Positions 35,975-48,651 of a stretch of 64,000 bases of DNA are shown one piece after another. Positions within the stretch are counted from its first letter, which is position 1. Each line of letters begins with the position of its first letter. The stretch spans positions 19,061,407 to 19,125,406 of the forward strand of contig NC_079902.1 in assembly GCF_024868665.1 (NCBI RefSeq), read 5' to 3'. The translations under genes were made by a program, and so were the position numbers. The notes beneath the pieces were generated by a model, which was not told where the DNA came from, did no database searches, and saw only the letters and a list, made by a program, of their open reading frames with translations. The DNA is from Triplophysa rosa (taxonomy: Eukaryota > Chordata > Actinopteri > Cypriniformes > Nemacheilidae).

Positions 35975-38133
35975 GTCGCATGACGTCGAACGCAACTATT
36001 TTCTTTACTTATAAACGAGGATGTACAACTTTTAAAAATGAAATCACTCCTTGCCACCTCACTCAGAAATGCCTGACAATATTTTTTTGTATTATCATTT
36101 AAGTAGGCCTACGTTTTTATGTGTTTGGAATGAGTACCAGAAAACACCTTACATTTTGACACAACTTCAAAACAGAATTACAGTAAACATGCGGTGGTTA
36201 ATTCAAAACAATCCTTGAGTAATTGCATACCTTATGCCAATCATATTTTTAGACCTGAACATTTCATTAATGGTTACATTTCTGCCCCATGGGGAAAATC
36301 CTGGCTGCTGCATCCCTGTGAAGAATACATTAGTCTAATTAGTGAACTCACCATTCCTCAGAATAACAAGGAGCCAAGCTGCATCTCCTGGTTTTGAACA
36401 ACACATAATCAGAACTCATCTATATCAAATAATAAATTCTCACCAAAGCCCATCTCTAACGTATGTTATGTGACAACAAACAGTTTAAAGACATGGGGTT
36501 TGGATGTATAGGTCATTTTTAGGATTTTTTTAAATGTCTTGTTTTTTCCAGCTTACCATTTTTACCAAGAAATTCTATTTCTTTTTCATTGTTAAATGGT
36601 TGCTTAGTTACGGCTAAGCTCACCTAAATGTGTTACTTTCAGACAAAGCCAAAAAACGACTCATAAAACCAAAACAACGCCTACTATTCAAAAGCACAAG
36701 GCTGTAGTCAAGCTATTATTTTTACTTTTTTAATGACACAAAACTTTTACTTTTACACAACAGTTCTAAATTTACCTTTACACATAATTATTTAAGTTAA
36801 TTTTGCCTAACTTAACAAAATGCTCAGTTTTTTAAACAGATCGACTGTTCACAGACTGACTGTCTGACAACACATAGACAGCCTGTCTAAAATGCAGCAG
36901 ACATTGATTGTGGTAACATAAACAATAAAAAGTTTCAGTGGTGTTATAAAAATATCTACACTCTTGGAATGTCTGTCATGTCAAATTAACTGTTGAATAG
37001 CATCTTCTTCTGAAGGTCCAATGAAGCATCCTGTACCACAGCTAACCAGGCTTAAAGGCAGTGTGTTTACAGGCTGGTACAAACCTAGAAGTGGTTTACA
37101 TCCAGGTTGCTGTGAACTCTTATGTCAGTATCTCTCTTCCAAAGCTTAACATTATGTAATATGATACAAATAAGCATTTCTGAATACTTCATAAGTGACT
37201 AAAAATACTCACCTAATGTCTTTTAATGAGCAAGAAGCTGCCCACTGAATTCCTGGCTATAGGCATCAAGGATGTATATGGTTCAGAGTCTTCAGCTGTG
37301 CTCCATATCGCAGGAGCGCTTGTTCGCCAACACATTTTTTTTTCCTAATCTTCTCTGTTCCACAGGGAGTATAACATGTAATTAAACTTTATGGAATTGC
37401 CCTGCAGCTCACACAAAACAGCGTCACATTAAATAAACGCTATCTGAAAGACAGACACAATCAAAACACCAACAAACAAATACACACATATGCACAATAG
37501 ATATACCTCTACCTTACAAATGTGTATTGTTGCAATTCAATTGTTCAATCATTTTTTCAGCACCCTAATATTTAGTTTATATACATGTCTTTACATTGTT
37601 TATTCAAAAAAGTCATGATTCCATGTTTTATGTCATGTCTAATCATCTGAAAACATTTTATAAACGGAACCTCTGTATTTAATGTAATCAGAAATGCAAA
37701 GGTCATGATTGTTACAGATCACACAAAATAACTAATTGAAGATGCATTACTTCAATATTTGAGTTATGAAATACTTTTCTGAAATTATAATAATAAAGAA
37801 TCCCTAGGGTTTACTTGCTATCGCCTTCACTAATTTAACAGTGATTGGTAAAAATTGCAGGTAGGACCACAGTTGCCAAGGAAACTGGTTCTTTTACCTC
37901 ATTTTCTTTTTGTGTATTTTGTTGAACAGTATAGATTAAATCAATAAAAAAGATTATTATTATAACTGCCATTAAATTATATACACATTTAATGTTTGTT
38001 AAGTACAATCGTTATTTAACAAATTTATCAAGCTTGATTCCTGCATTTTCAGTAGTTGCACATACAAATCTCAGGTCTATATCCCAGTCAGAGTTACAAA
38101 ATCTTCACTTTAGTGAAATTAGAATATTTATTT
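35975..38133. other. no gene seen
   Basis: Plain AT-rich intergenic sequence; no repeat family recognised. Confidence 0.5.
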
Positions 38134-38513
38134 AAAGGTGCTGTGTGTAATTTTTTGAGGATCTATTGACAGAAATGCAAAATAATATACATAACTGTGT
38201 CTTCAGAGGTGTATGAAGACCTTACATAATGAAGCGTTATGTTTCTATTACTTCAGAATGAGCTATTTTTATCTACATACCCCGCGGGAATTCTCCATGT
38301 TTTTTCTACAGTAGCCCTAAACGGACAAACTGCTCTGCAGAGTGTGTTTCGTAAATACGTTATCTCCTTCGGCAAAGAAGCAAAAACGTGACGACATCTT
38401 TGTCCTGTGTCAGCCACCATAGTGTTTTGAAAATAAGGGGTGGAGTGAGCCGTTGGTTGCAATTCGCAACCTCACCACTCGATGCCGCTAAATTTCATGC
38501 ACTGGACATTTAA
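38134..38513 (+). repeat. interspersed repeat A, fullest copy
   Basis: Starts TAAAGGTGCTGTGTGTAA, contains CTTACATAATGAAGCGTTAT, AAATACGTTATCTCCTTCGG, GTGTCAGCCACC and AACCTCACCACTCGATG, ends GCACTGGACATTTAA. Four further copies or fragments are at 24738-25160 (minus), 40711-41083, 50901-51108 and 20481-20526 (minus). I recognise it as a frequent cyprinid repeat; terminal inverted repeats are not obvious. Confidence 0.75.
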
Positions 38514-39438
38514 TGTTTCTTCACAAAATAAAGATCCCTTGAAGTAGCCAATGGCTTATCACAGTGATGATATGCTACTTGCTAGTCAGAGGCAGGTGGT
38601 GTCTAAAAAGCATTTTAATAGAAAAAATTGGATACACCTGTAAGTTCTCAAGAAGTAATTCCGGTCCATTCAGTCTCAAAAAATAAAGAACCGAATGTTC
38701 TTCTCAATAAACTGCCCAGACAGAAAGTGTAAGTCACAGCGGCAGAGCCTGACACAGCATCACAAAAGTGCAGAAACCATGGGTCCATTCAACATTTACA
38801 AAACCGCAAGCAATAATATAATAATGCTAGCAAAACCTCTCTTTCAGGTTGACCATTTCAGACCATCTCCACATGTGTCCTCTTCGCAGCAGGTTATAGC
38901 CAACAGACATTCGTCAATAATCTCCTCTGCCTTCTAGAGCGGAAACAGACCTTTGAGACCATTCTTCTGTCTGTTCTTCCTCTTGACCTATTTTTCCATG
39001 ATTGATTTTCTTTATTTCTACCTTCCTGTTGTTTTGCTTTTGAAATTAGTCACCATTACTTTCTGAGCGTGTTTCTTGATGGTGGAAGAGAGATTTGACG
39101 CCAACTATTTTACTTTTTTTTGGCAAGGCTTGTTTGTTTTGGTTTGTCAAACTGAGAGATTTGTAAACAAGTTGAGAGATTAATTTTGCAGTATGAAAGC
39201 TATGAGGGAGGAGGTCAGTGGTAGATTTAACCATTTATTCAGTAATTTCTGCGGCACTGGCAACAAATGACCTTGAAAATGCACCTGTTTATAGACCTCA
39301 CATTGATTTGCAGACTATATTGTAACAAAAATATTTTTTCCACATTGCAGGATTATTTGGCTGCAAAATAAGATGAATGGTGAAGAACTATGGTGAGCAG
39401 AAACTGCATACAAATACCATATACACACTTTTTTATTA

Positions 39439-39748
39439 TTAAAGGGATAGTTCGCCCAAAAATGAAAATTCATTTAATCACCCTCTTGTCATTCCAAACC
39501 TGTATGACTTACTTTCTTCCGCAGAACATAAAAGAAGATATTTTGAAGAAGGTAGTTAACCGTCACCCATTCACTTGCATTGGTTCTGTGTCTATACAAT
39601 TGAAGTGAATGGGTGACAGTGCTGTTCGGCTACCAACGTTCTTTAAAATATCTTCTGTTAAGAAGAAAGAAAGTCATACAGGTTTGAAATGACAAGAGGG
39701 TGAGTAAATAATGACAACATTTTCAACTTTGGGTGAACTATCCCTTAA
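39439..39748. mobile_element. MITE with TTAAAGGGATAGTTC ends, copy 1 (complete)
   Basis: TTAAAGGGATAGTTCGCCC on the left and TTGGGTGAACTATCCCTTAA on the right are inverted ends. The inner arms also pair (CATTCCAAACCTGTATGACT with its complement near 39675; CACCCATTCACTT with AAGTGAATGGGTG). The pairing gives a large potential hairpin of about 310 nt. Confidence 0.8.
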
Positions 39749-40640
39749 ATGTTTAAAATCGCAGTACTTCCTGAAAATAACCTGTATATACACAAATCTG
39801 TCTCTTTTATCTCCTGTACATTGATTTCGAGAGCATGGCTACAAAGTGGTGCTGTGAGATTGAAGGAGTGTTCATCCATTTATTTTAGATAACTTTTTCC
39901 CACATTTTGCAAGCGCAGTCCATCTGTGTCCCTCACTCTCCCTTTGCCACCCATGCTCGTTTTGCCAGAACTCTTCATACTCTCATATCCCTGTAAACAC
40001 ACACGCACACATACATCCACCCACACTCTCCTGGATAGGCTCATTCTCACAACAATTCCTATTTCTGTTGCCCTCCAATGTAAACATGCCATAATTCGCA
40101 GATATTCATATTTTATGACCTCACATGACCCAATATTGATAAAAACTGCATGATGGATGGACTGATAAACAGATAATATAGAGCTCAACAATTGCATAAG
40201 AACATAATGTACAGGACCTGGACAAATATGGGTATTGCATTGCACTTCCAGCCTCTTTGAAACCTTAAATGAGTCAGAATTCGAATTTTTCATTTGTTCC
40301 TTTTTCTTCAAATCCCCAGGTCCTGAGAAAGCATTTTAAAAGCCTTTTTAACATCGGTCAATGATTCCATGCTATGTTGGAGCAAAGAAAAAATTCAGTC
40401 TGAAAACTGAGGTAAATTTTCTTTTCATGACACAACATAGAAATTACTTTTCTGCTTGCTCCATGATTATACAATCAACATGTGAGATATAATCGATTAT
40501 ATAATCGACATGTGAGACATAATATGAAAACAAATGTATGACTGCAAATGAATGAAATATCATGTTTCATCTCCCTGTCTATGTTGTAACTCTGGGTATG
40601 TTGTATATTTTTTGCATTAGGGTATTTGGTAGATGGTCTA

Positions 40641-41260
40641 CACTCTTAAAAATAAAGGTGCTTCACAATGCCATAGAAGAACCTTTTTTGACTAAATGGT
40701 CCAATATGTTCTATTGACAGAAATGCAATATAATATACACAACTATGTCTTCAGAGGTGTATAAAGACCTTACATAATGAAGCGTTATGTTTTTATTATC
40801 TTAGAGTGTGCTATTTCTATCTGCATACACCGTGGGTCCCCTTAAATGAAATGTGCCATGTAATTTCTACAGTAGCCCTAAACGCACAAACTACCCTACA
40901 GAGTGCGTTTCGTAAACACGTTATCTCTTTCGGCAAAGAAGCGAAAACACGACAACATCTTAGTCCTGTGTCAGCCACCGTAGTGCTTCGAAAGGGAGGG
41001 GTGAGCGGTGGAGTGAGCCGTTGGCTGCCATTCGCAACCTCACCGCTAGATGCCCCTAAGTTTCATGCACTAGACCTTTAACATTCAAAGAACCTTTCTG
41101 TTTCACAAAAGGTTCTTTGTGGCGAAAAAAGTTCCTCAGATTATAAAAAGGTAAGAAAGAGATGGTTCTTTAAAGACTGTTTGACTGAACGGTTCTTTAT
41201 GGAACTAAAAATGGTTCTCCAATGGCATCACTGTAAATAACATTTTATCTTTAAGAGTGT
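40641..41260. mobile_element. MITE of the TTAAAAATAAAGGTGCTTC family, copy 2, interrupted
   Basis: Ends are CACTCTTAAAAATAAAGGTG (40641) and TTTAAGAGTGT (to 41260). Its left body (ATGCCATAGAAGAACC) and right body (AAGGTTCTTTGTGG, GGTTCTTTATGGAAC, CCAATGGCATCA) match the copy at 13871. The middle is replaced by an insertion of another repeat at about 40711-41083, showing that the MITE was there first. Confidence 0.7.
40711..41083 (+). repeat. interspersed repeat A, nested copy
   Basis: Matches 38150-38512 but lacks the first 15-20 bases; inserted in the middle of the MITE at 40641-41260. Confidence 0.7.
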
Positions 41261-41778
41261 GGACTTTCTTTGTTTAGGGGAGTTACTCATTTGATCTTGG
41301 CCTTATTTGTGTGTCTTTGTTGGATGGGGGAAAATTCCCAGCTAAATAAAGAACAGGCCACTGTCCAATTTCCTTCATTTTTCCTTCTCTAAACCACCCT
41401 TGCTACTAACCGTTTTCTAACCCATACGGTAAATATTCTCTAACCCAAGAAGTTTACTAACCCATACAGTAAATATTCTATTTTCAAAATGTTTTGGTTC
41501 CTAACTTATCATGAGTGTGTTTCTGGGAGGTATATATTGTTGATTTCTAAGGGGAAGTGCAGGGAATTTTATCCACATGAGCAGATGTTGAGGTTCATGA
41601 AGTCCAGACAAGATACATTCCTGGTCCTATTGTGCACAGAAAAAAAACTAATCCTAATATTTTAATCAATAAATATCTCCAATCAATAAAATTTTGTCTC
41701 TTTATTGTTATCTTTATTTGGAATATAAAAATTGCAAGTTACTTTACATAGCAAACTTTACTTTACATGGTACAAAAG

Positions 41779-42025
41779 TCAAATTCGGTCAAACTGACAT
41801 TTTCTCATGCCGATTTCAACGTTGTTATTTCAATAAATGCCCTTACCCACCCACTGTGTCTGTCCTTACTCACTCCATCACAAAATGTAGTAATCTCCAC
41901 TGTTTATAACACAAGTTTCTTTATATCTGATGTCTAGAACAACTCTTGCTTTTAACCCTCCACTTGGTTTCATTCTGAAATGCATTGTCCACTTTTTCAC
42001 TACCATCAATTAATAATAAATCAAG
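41779..42025 (+). repeat. interspersed repeat B, copy 2 (247 bp)
   Basis: Nearly identical to 28138-28418, with the same end points although the flanks are unrelated, so both are insertions of one mobile sequence. Shared words include CACTCCATCACAAAATGTAG and ACTTGGTTTCATTCTGAAAT. Confidence 0.75.
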
Positions 42026-43961
42026 TCCAGCCCTACTTTAACATTACAGAAAATATTTATATTAAAAGTCTATACATTCACTACTTACTATGTTTAAACA
42101 GTATCTAGTCTTAATGCTTTTTGGTTGGGACACTATTGAGAGAGAACTATATTGGTGATTATTTGATTACAAATGACTCAATCCCCTTCTTCCTTTTCCA
42201 ACCGATGATGTGTTTACAAAACAAATGCTTTCATCTTTATTCATTTAAATTCTTTGCTCTCCTAAACAAAGCGCTGGAGTGTTGAGCCCAGATTCTCTCA
42301 TCGCTGGCAAACGATGCTGCCAATAAATGACAACACAGGACATCACCAGAAGAACAGCTTACATTGTTATGCACGGAGACGTGCTGTTTGTCCTTCTTTT
42401 AAAACATAAGTTTGAATAGATGTCAAAACCAAAGGATCCCGTTCTTGCTGTAGGCGCTGTACACATTCAGTGGCAATGAGCCGATCCATTTAAGCAGATT
42501 ATGGTATTGCAGAAACTGCCGTGAATGTTGACAGTAAGTGTCAGGGTGCCACTTACAATCTGTACTCCCTGATGCATGGGCCAAAGCAAACAAAAGAATA
42601 AACAACCAGATACACACACACTAATAATTGAATTGAATATAATAGAGACTTGGGTCTGGGCTCTTTTAACCACCCAGGACATATAACAGTTTAAACCATC
42701 TTTGACATCCTGCCGGCAAGTATTGAAACTGGAAAACAGTGCTCAAATTTCTTCTACATAATATTTAAAAAATGTAGTTGTTGGGTATTTATTCTCATTT
42801 TAATAAAATAAACAAGTGTCCACAATATAGTTCTTTTTCCAGAAATGCCTAAAATCACCTCTTGGGTACTGATTTCATGTAATTCAAAGAAACCTGTGTG
42901 CAATTTCAATTTCCTGTCTTATGTCATAACGCTGTGAATGCAATGCTAATACTGCAGATTAAATGCGGTGTATTCTTTTCTGTTTTCCAAAAGACAACAA
43001 ACCGCAAGGTGCAAGTGCTTTACCCTCCCACTCGTTCTGGAGAAGATCGCAGTCTTTCTCTCCAAATTGAAATATCTGAGCCCACACAATGTCTAGCACA
43101 AGGCAGGCTGACAATAAGAATGAAAGACAAAGGTTGAAATGACCCAAAATGCTGGAACATGTCAAAGAAACCTAAACAAATGTTGTTAGAGACCCTTTTT
43201 ATAGTTGCCACGTAGAGCTCATATTTCGACTTTAACAATATTTTTTGGTCAAAAGTGTTTTTTTTACTTTTACATTTTACACTCGTTTAAATTTGTATCA
43301 TTTTTGTATAATTGTTGCCTGTTTCATTGTATGTTTTTATAATATAAAATAGAATAGAAAGAATTGTTTTCATTGATTTTTTTCTAAATGTTTGCTGTCA
43401 CACCATATGACACATAGGATGGTTTATTTGTCAACTACCCAAATGCAAATTTCTCCTTAAAGCACAAAAACTGTCTGAGGCTTTTGCTTCTATCTAAGAC
43501 TGCTGGATTTTGGTCCTACAATGCCCAGACCAAAACATGATCTGAATTCTGGCTGATATAATGTGCGATTAAATGAAATGTCCTGACACCAGTCTTACTG
43601 ACTGTCAGACTGGATTCTCTACCTCTATGAAGTGTGGTTTATAGCCTCAAGCCAAAAGTAGGTGAATATTCTAGCCGGAGAGGAGCAAAGCCCAAAGGCT
43701 TCCAATGTCATAGAAAGTTCAGACATTTGGCAACATTGTCTGTGTGGATTTTAATTGCTAAACAGCAGGAGCTCTACCCTTCTCGATGGGAAAGAGTGTG
43801 CACGAATCATGACAGGCCATAGGTGTATGCAAAGAAAAGTACCTACCAAATCTTTATTTAATGAAAATAACTTTAAAATGAGATCATTATTAGTTTGTTC
43901 TTTAAGCATGAATGATACTTTAAATCATGTGGCTTGTTGAGGAGAGGTGTGCAATTACTAT
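42026..43961. other. no gene seen
   Basis: Short frames on both strands only. 42890-43140 is open on both strands without splice sites. Confidence 0.5.
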
Positions 43962-44325
43962 TTATTACACGGCTCATTTGAATGCTTGATTCTGATTGGC
44001 CAGTAGCGACATTCCAAGGGTTGTTATTTTCAAATATATAATATATTTTCAAATAACAACCGCTCAAGCCTAATAACACAGAGGGGCAGTTTAATATTAC
44101 ACAAAAATGAATTATAAATATGTCTTTTAATAACATATATGACATTATATTTACAAATGATTAAACCAATTTGCCTGTTCGTGACGTTTGAACGTTGTAC
44201 TTTAAAATCGAAACTTAACGGCTTTTCCTTGCAGAAGGTCTGCATTCGGTAAAAATGAGCTAATAAAATATTTCAAGTTCACTTATTTCTGCTGTAACAA
44301 CCGGCTGCCTGTACATTATCCCTTA
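43962..44325. mobile_element. short inverted-repeat element (TTATTACACGGCT end), copy 2
   Basis: It shares with 8782-9257 the TTATTACACGGCTC start, the TTGATTCTGATTGGCCAGT block, the CATATATGACATTATAT block, the TCTGCATTCGGTAAAAA block and the CCGGCTGCCTGTACATTATC end. The centre of the palindrome seen in copy 1 is deleted here. A separate small inverted repeat (GTTGTTATTTTCAAATATAT with its complement, about 44021-44062) is peculiar to this copy. Confidence 0.65.
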
Positions 44326-44395
44326 CTAAGCATAAGGACAAAATATCAGAGACTTGAGTGCTGGGAGATTTTTGTTTTGATTTGGACGATCAACA

Positions 44396-44468
44396 ATCTA
44401 GCAAGCAACAAGAACACCCTAGCAACAATATAGCAATACCCTAGTGACCACCCACAATACGCTAGCAT
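44396..44468. repeat. degenerate CTAGCAAC minisatellite-like repeat
   Basis: Repeated variants of CTAGCAACAAGAACACC, CTAGCAACAATATAGCAA, CCTAGTGACCACCCACAA. A similar low-complexity repeat (AACACCCTAGCAACC) is common in fish genomes. Confidence 0.55.
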
Positions 44469-45084
44469 CATGATGCGGAGATTAAGCGCCACTCACATGT
44501 ATTTATAATAGTGCAGATATATACTGTTTATTATAGACAGACACAGTTATATCTGTCTTCTTTTCATCTCATGATGTGCTTAGACCTTCTAGCGTTCTAT
44601 ATTTTCATCACAGTCCACAGATGTCCAACCCTCCACCTGTTAGAAAACGGTCCAGGTAGACCAGCAACACAAGAGGAAGGACCAAGATGCACCATTTGTG
44701 GCCTTATCAAAGATCAGCAAAGTTTAAAAGGTCGTTTATGCTATATTCTCATCCTCTCTGCTTCTGACACTTGGCATTTCACTGATGTTCAGTTCTAATT
44801 AAAAGAAGAGAAGAGGGAGATGGAGAGAAAAAAGCAGGAGGGGAAAAAAACAAGAGAAACAGTTGCCAAGGAATCCATCAGTCTATGAAAGCCTGCAGAC
44901 ACAGAGATGAACATTCCCTTCCATAGTCTATAGAAACATAATTAGTAACTCCAGATACGTCGAATCACAGAGTAATTAAATGTTTTCAATCCTGTCTTTG
45001 AGGCATTAACAAGTGATGAATATGAGGTAAACATTGTGCTGAATAAGATTGGCTGGATAGTTCATTTTCAGTCCTTTTTAGGTT

Positions 45085-45300
45085 CTTAAAGGGTAGTTCA
45101 CCCAAAAGAAAATTCTTTCATCAGTTACTCACCCTATTTATAGACCTCTATGGTCTTTCTTTTGCAGAATATAAAAGAACATATTTTGAAGAATGTTGGT
45201 AACCGAACATAGCCCCCCATTGACTTCCATTGTATGGACACAAAAAACATTTCTCAAAATATCTTCTTTTGTGTTCCACAGAAAAAAGTCATAGGCTACC
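45085..45300 (+). mobile_element. MITE with TTAAAGGGTAGTTC end, truncated
   Basis: CTTAAAGGGTAGTTCACCCA starts the element; TTGCAGAATATAAAAGAACA and CTTCTTTTGTGTTCCACAG are interior motifs of the same family. The right end is missing, as the sequence becomes unrelated near 45300. Confidence 0.65.
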
Positions 45301-45416
45301 TTCTTACTGTCGATTTTTAGGACTGACAACCATATTTACTTACAGGTGTGAGTTCGGTAGAATGCGGTTGTCTTGTCACACCCGTAAATAACCGAACTGT
45401 GTGTGAACACAAGCAT

Positions 45417-45725
45417 TTTAAAGGGATAGTTCACCCAAAAATGAAAATTCTGTCATGATTTACTCACCCTTCAGTTGTTCCAAACCTGTATACATTTCTT
45501 TGTTCGGTTGAACACAAAGAAAGATATTTGGAAGGATGTTAGCATCATGGACAAGTAGAAAAAAGTAAATGGTAGTCAAAGGTGCCCTTAAACTGTTCAC
45601 TTTCTTAAATTCCTCAAAATTATTTGTTTTGTGTTCAACAGAACAAAAAGATACAATTATTATAAATACAACTGGGTTGAGGAAATGATGACAAATTTTC
45701 ATTTTTGGGTGAACCATCCCTTTAA
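45417..45725. mobile_element. MITE with TTAAAGGGATAGTTC ends, copy 2 (complete)
   Basis: TTAAAGGGATAGTTCACCCA on the left and TTTGGGTGAACCATCCCTTT on the right. Same family as 39439-39748 but with a more diverged interior containing TTCGGTTGAACACAAAGAAA and its inverted relative TTTGTGTTCAACAGAAC. Confidence 0.8.
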
Positions 45726-45936
45726 GGACTCAAATACAGGACTAACAACCTTAGTCTGGTGCTGTATGAACGTGGCCATATACAGGCTTTGATAAACTTT
45801 TTTATTTGAGCCGTTTTTTTTGCCCTCTTCATTCTAGACATACTGCAAGACAAATATATAAATGTATAAAATCAAAGATAATACATGCACTCCATTGTTT
45901 ATTGCTGTTTATTTTCTTTAAAATAAAGGGTGTCCG

Positions 45937-46192
45937 ACCTCCGTGAAGTTGGCACCCCATATAAATAAATTGTCACCAAAACTATACCATTCGTTTGTGC
46001 TGTGTTTGTGCTGATTTGTGCCGCAAAAATGACCGTTTGTGCTGGTTTGGCGTTCAAGATATTAAACATTCTTTTTCTTGGCTGTGTGACGTCACTCTCC
46101 ACCCCATGTCGTCCAAATCGTATCAAACTGGTACCGTTCGTTTGTGCTCGATTTGTGCTTGTTTGAGCCATTAAAACAAACTCTGTAACTAC
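45937..46192 (-). repeat. left inverted arm of the composite element
   Basis: The arm reads as the reverse complement of 48652-48907 and has the same length of 256 bp, so the differences are substitutions only. It contains one complement copy of the tandem unit found in the core, including a GTGACGTCAC word (46086-46095) that matches the cyclic-AMP response element core. Confidence 0.8.
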
Positions 46193-46217
46193 AAAAACTA
46201 AAAACTTAAATTATTCC

Positions 46218-46354
46218 AATTCTCGAATCGTTCTCGCGGTACTTGATGTCATACGCCCATCGGTCAGCGCTGCCCTGCATAAGTCTGACATATGCAGGGC
46301 AGCGCTGACCGATGGGCGTATGACATCAAGTACCGCGAGATCGATTCGAGAATT
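46218..46354. repeat. 64-bp-arm hairpin in the composite element
   Basis: Arms 46218-46281 and 46291-46354 are reverse complements with one mismatch around a 9-nt loop. They contain ATGACATCAAGTACCGCGAG and GCAGCGCTGACCG. The following 46355-46435 (GCTCTCGCGGCAC...GCGTAGCGCCGCG) resembles the right arm of the related hairpin at 35864-35974, so the same small element family is probably involved twice. Confidence 0.85.
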
Positions 46355-46838
46355 ACGCAGCAGTACTGATCGCAGAACTGTGCTCTCGCGGCACTTTGGA
46401 GTCTGCGTAGCGCCGCGTGAAATCTAGCTAATGTCTGAAGATGGGAATAAGTCATGTTGTTTCTATCTATGGCACAAATCAAGCACAAACGAACGGCCCC
46501 GGTAAGAAGCGATTTAGACTACGTGGAGTGGGACGTCACCGCTCCCGAAATGTTCTTGTTGTTTTTAACGAAGGGAAGAAGTTGCATGGTTTGTTTTAAT
46601 AGCACAAATCGAGTTCAAACTCGACAGTTTAGAGTGATTTGGAGGACATGTAGTTGAGAGTGGCGCATCTACTCCTAAAGGCTACAGTCTTGTTATATTA
46701 AAGAAAAAAATCATTGTACACAAATTTCTTTTAACAGCACAAATCGAGCAACGTTTTGGGCGATTTGGACGACATGGGGTGGAGAGTGACGTCACTGCCG
46801 CAAATAATATTTATTATTTCCAAGCCAGGGAAAAACAT

Positions 46839-48504
46839 CAGAGGTGGACGAAGTACACAACTTCCTTACTTGAGTGAAAGTACAGATACTACTGGTCAAA
46901 TATTACTCCACTACAAGTAAAAGTTGTAAAGACAGATTCTTACTTGAGTAAAAGTACAGAAGTACGTGCTTTTAAAAGTACTCAAGTATTAAAAGTAAAT
47001 TTCCTTTATGTCAGTTGTGCATTGTTTTATTGTCGTATACCTTATGCCTCTGAAGCAACCTACTGAATACACTGAGTAGCTCACAGTATCAGTTGTATTA
47101 AAGGAGTAGTTCACTTCAAAATTTGCCCCCATTGACTTTCCATAGTAGTTTTTATTCCTACTATGGAAAGTCAATGGGGGCAAATTTTGCAGTGAGCAAC
47201 TCCTTTAAGAGCTTTATATGTTTAGCACATATATGTTTAGTTTAGATATAATCCTGTATGATCATTTAGCCTAATTATCCTCATTAGCCCCCTAGGCCTA
47301 TATGTATTTATGAGCAGTGTTCTTTTATTTTGTATATTCCCTTTACCAGTTTTAGCAGCAATTTACCAGTAAGTAGTAAGGTTCTTGTAAATAGTAAAGT
47401 GTAGAAGCCATGTGTTTGTTGGATTTATTACCATTTGTATTACCATAATTTAACTACAAACATACTGTAAACTATAGCTAGTATAATGAACTATGTTCAT
47501 TATATGTTTAGTTGCTGTGGTTTTACTAAAGATTATTAATTGGAGTATGGTTCCCATATATAGAAAATGGTAAATATGTTGATACTGTGGTTTTACTGCA
47601 AATACCATCCCTGCTGAAAAAAACAATGAATTTTTGAATTAGAATGAGATTTTTAAATTAAATTCCTCTTTGTAGTGTGTTTTGGGTTTTATTCCAATAG
47701 GATTTACCATCCCACCAATAGAATCCATCACATACAACTAGACAACAAGTATCCATAGTACAATTCCCATTATAACCATTAAATCCATTACATTTTATGT
47801 TGTATTTTGGGCAGGGTTCTATTGTTTTTATTTCAACAGGAATACTTCAACTATAGTTACTTCAGTAAAAACATCATTCATTCTCCAAATCGCTTTAAAT
47901 GATATAGCAGCAGATCAGAAGTTAACACGCACGTGTATCTCAAGGTGTATGTGATGCTTATTTACCGTTTAGCCGTTATGCCGATCATTTTCATGACAAT
48001 GTTTCTATGATCTTTGACTGATCGTAACCCACAGATGATTACACCACACTTTAACATGTGCCTTTTTCGTCTTTTATTGTTCTATTTGCCTTTTTAGAGC
48101 GCTATCAACGGTGTAGCAGCGCCTACGTTTACATTAGTTTAGCGGGGAAGATCCCAGAGTTGCCAGATTTGCGTAAAAAAAATCTGCCAAATGGCCATTC
48201 AAAGCTTGCCGGAAAACCGCGAGCTTAGAAAAACTGAAATACTTGGCAACAGTAAAAGGTCCTGGCAGATCGCAAGCCAGATAAATTGCGCACACAGGAA
48301 ACCCCGCTGCATAGAAACCATTTTCTACTTTTGGACCTTTTTATAAATGTAGTGGAGTAAAAAGTATGATATTTGTCTTTCAAATGTAGTGAAGTTAAAG
48401 TACAAGTACTCAGAAAAAATAATACTCAAGTAAAGTACAGATACTCAAAAAGTGTACTTAAGTACAGTACTCAGGTAAATTTACTTCGTTACTGTCCACC
48501 ACTG
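46839..48504. mobile_element. hAT-type non-autonomous transposon, copy 2 (nested)
   Basis: This 1,666-bp element is a close copy of the one at 17724-19376, in the same orientation, differing by scattered substitutions and small indels (for example an extra TATT-like insertion near 47305 and changes near 47480). Its own perfect 8-bp duplication, AAAAACAT, is at 46831-46838 and 48505-48512, so the two copies are independent insertions and not a segmental duplication. It has inserted into the tandem-repeat core of the long-inverted-repeat element 45929-48911. No transposase is encoded. Confidence 0.88.
47117..47189. repeat. perfect 32-bp-stem hairpin inside hAT copy 2
   Basis: This is the same hairpin as in copy 1, at the equivalent position, with both arms unchanged (47117-47148 and 47158-47189). 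Because other parts of the two hAT copies differ, the conservation of both arms is of some note, though one short sequence identical in two copies can also be chance. Confidence 0.8.
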
Positions 48505-48651
48505 AAAAACATACAGTGGTGATTTTAACGGCACAAACTGGCACAAATCGAGCACAAACGAACGCCACCTGTTTGGGGAGATTTAAACGACATGGGGTGG
48601 AAAGTGACGTCACTGCCCCAAAATTCTTCTTGTTATATCTCGGTAAGGAAA

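Noticed and set aside
45899..46171. 90-codon minus frame (AQTNGTSLIRFGRHG) and its twin at 48592-48936
   Set aside because: Both lie in the inverted arms and come from the CACAAACG repeat; no start context or domain.
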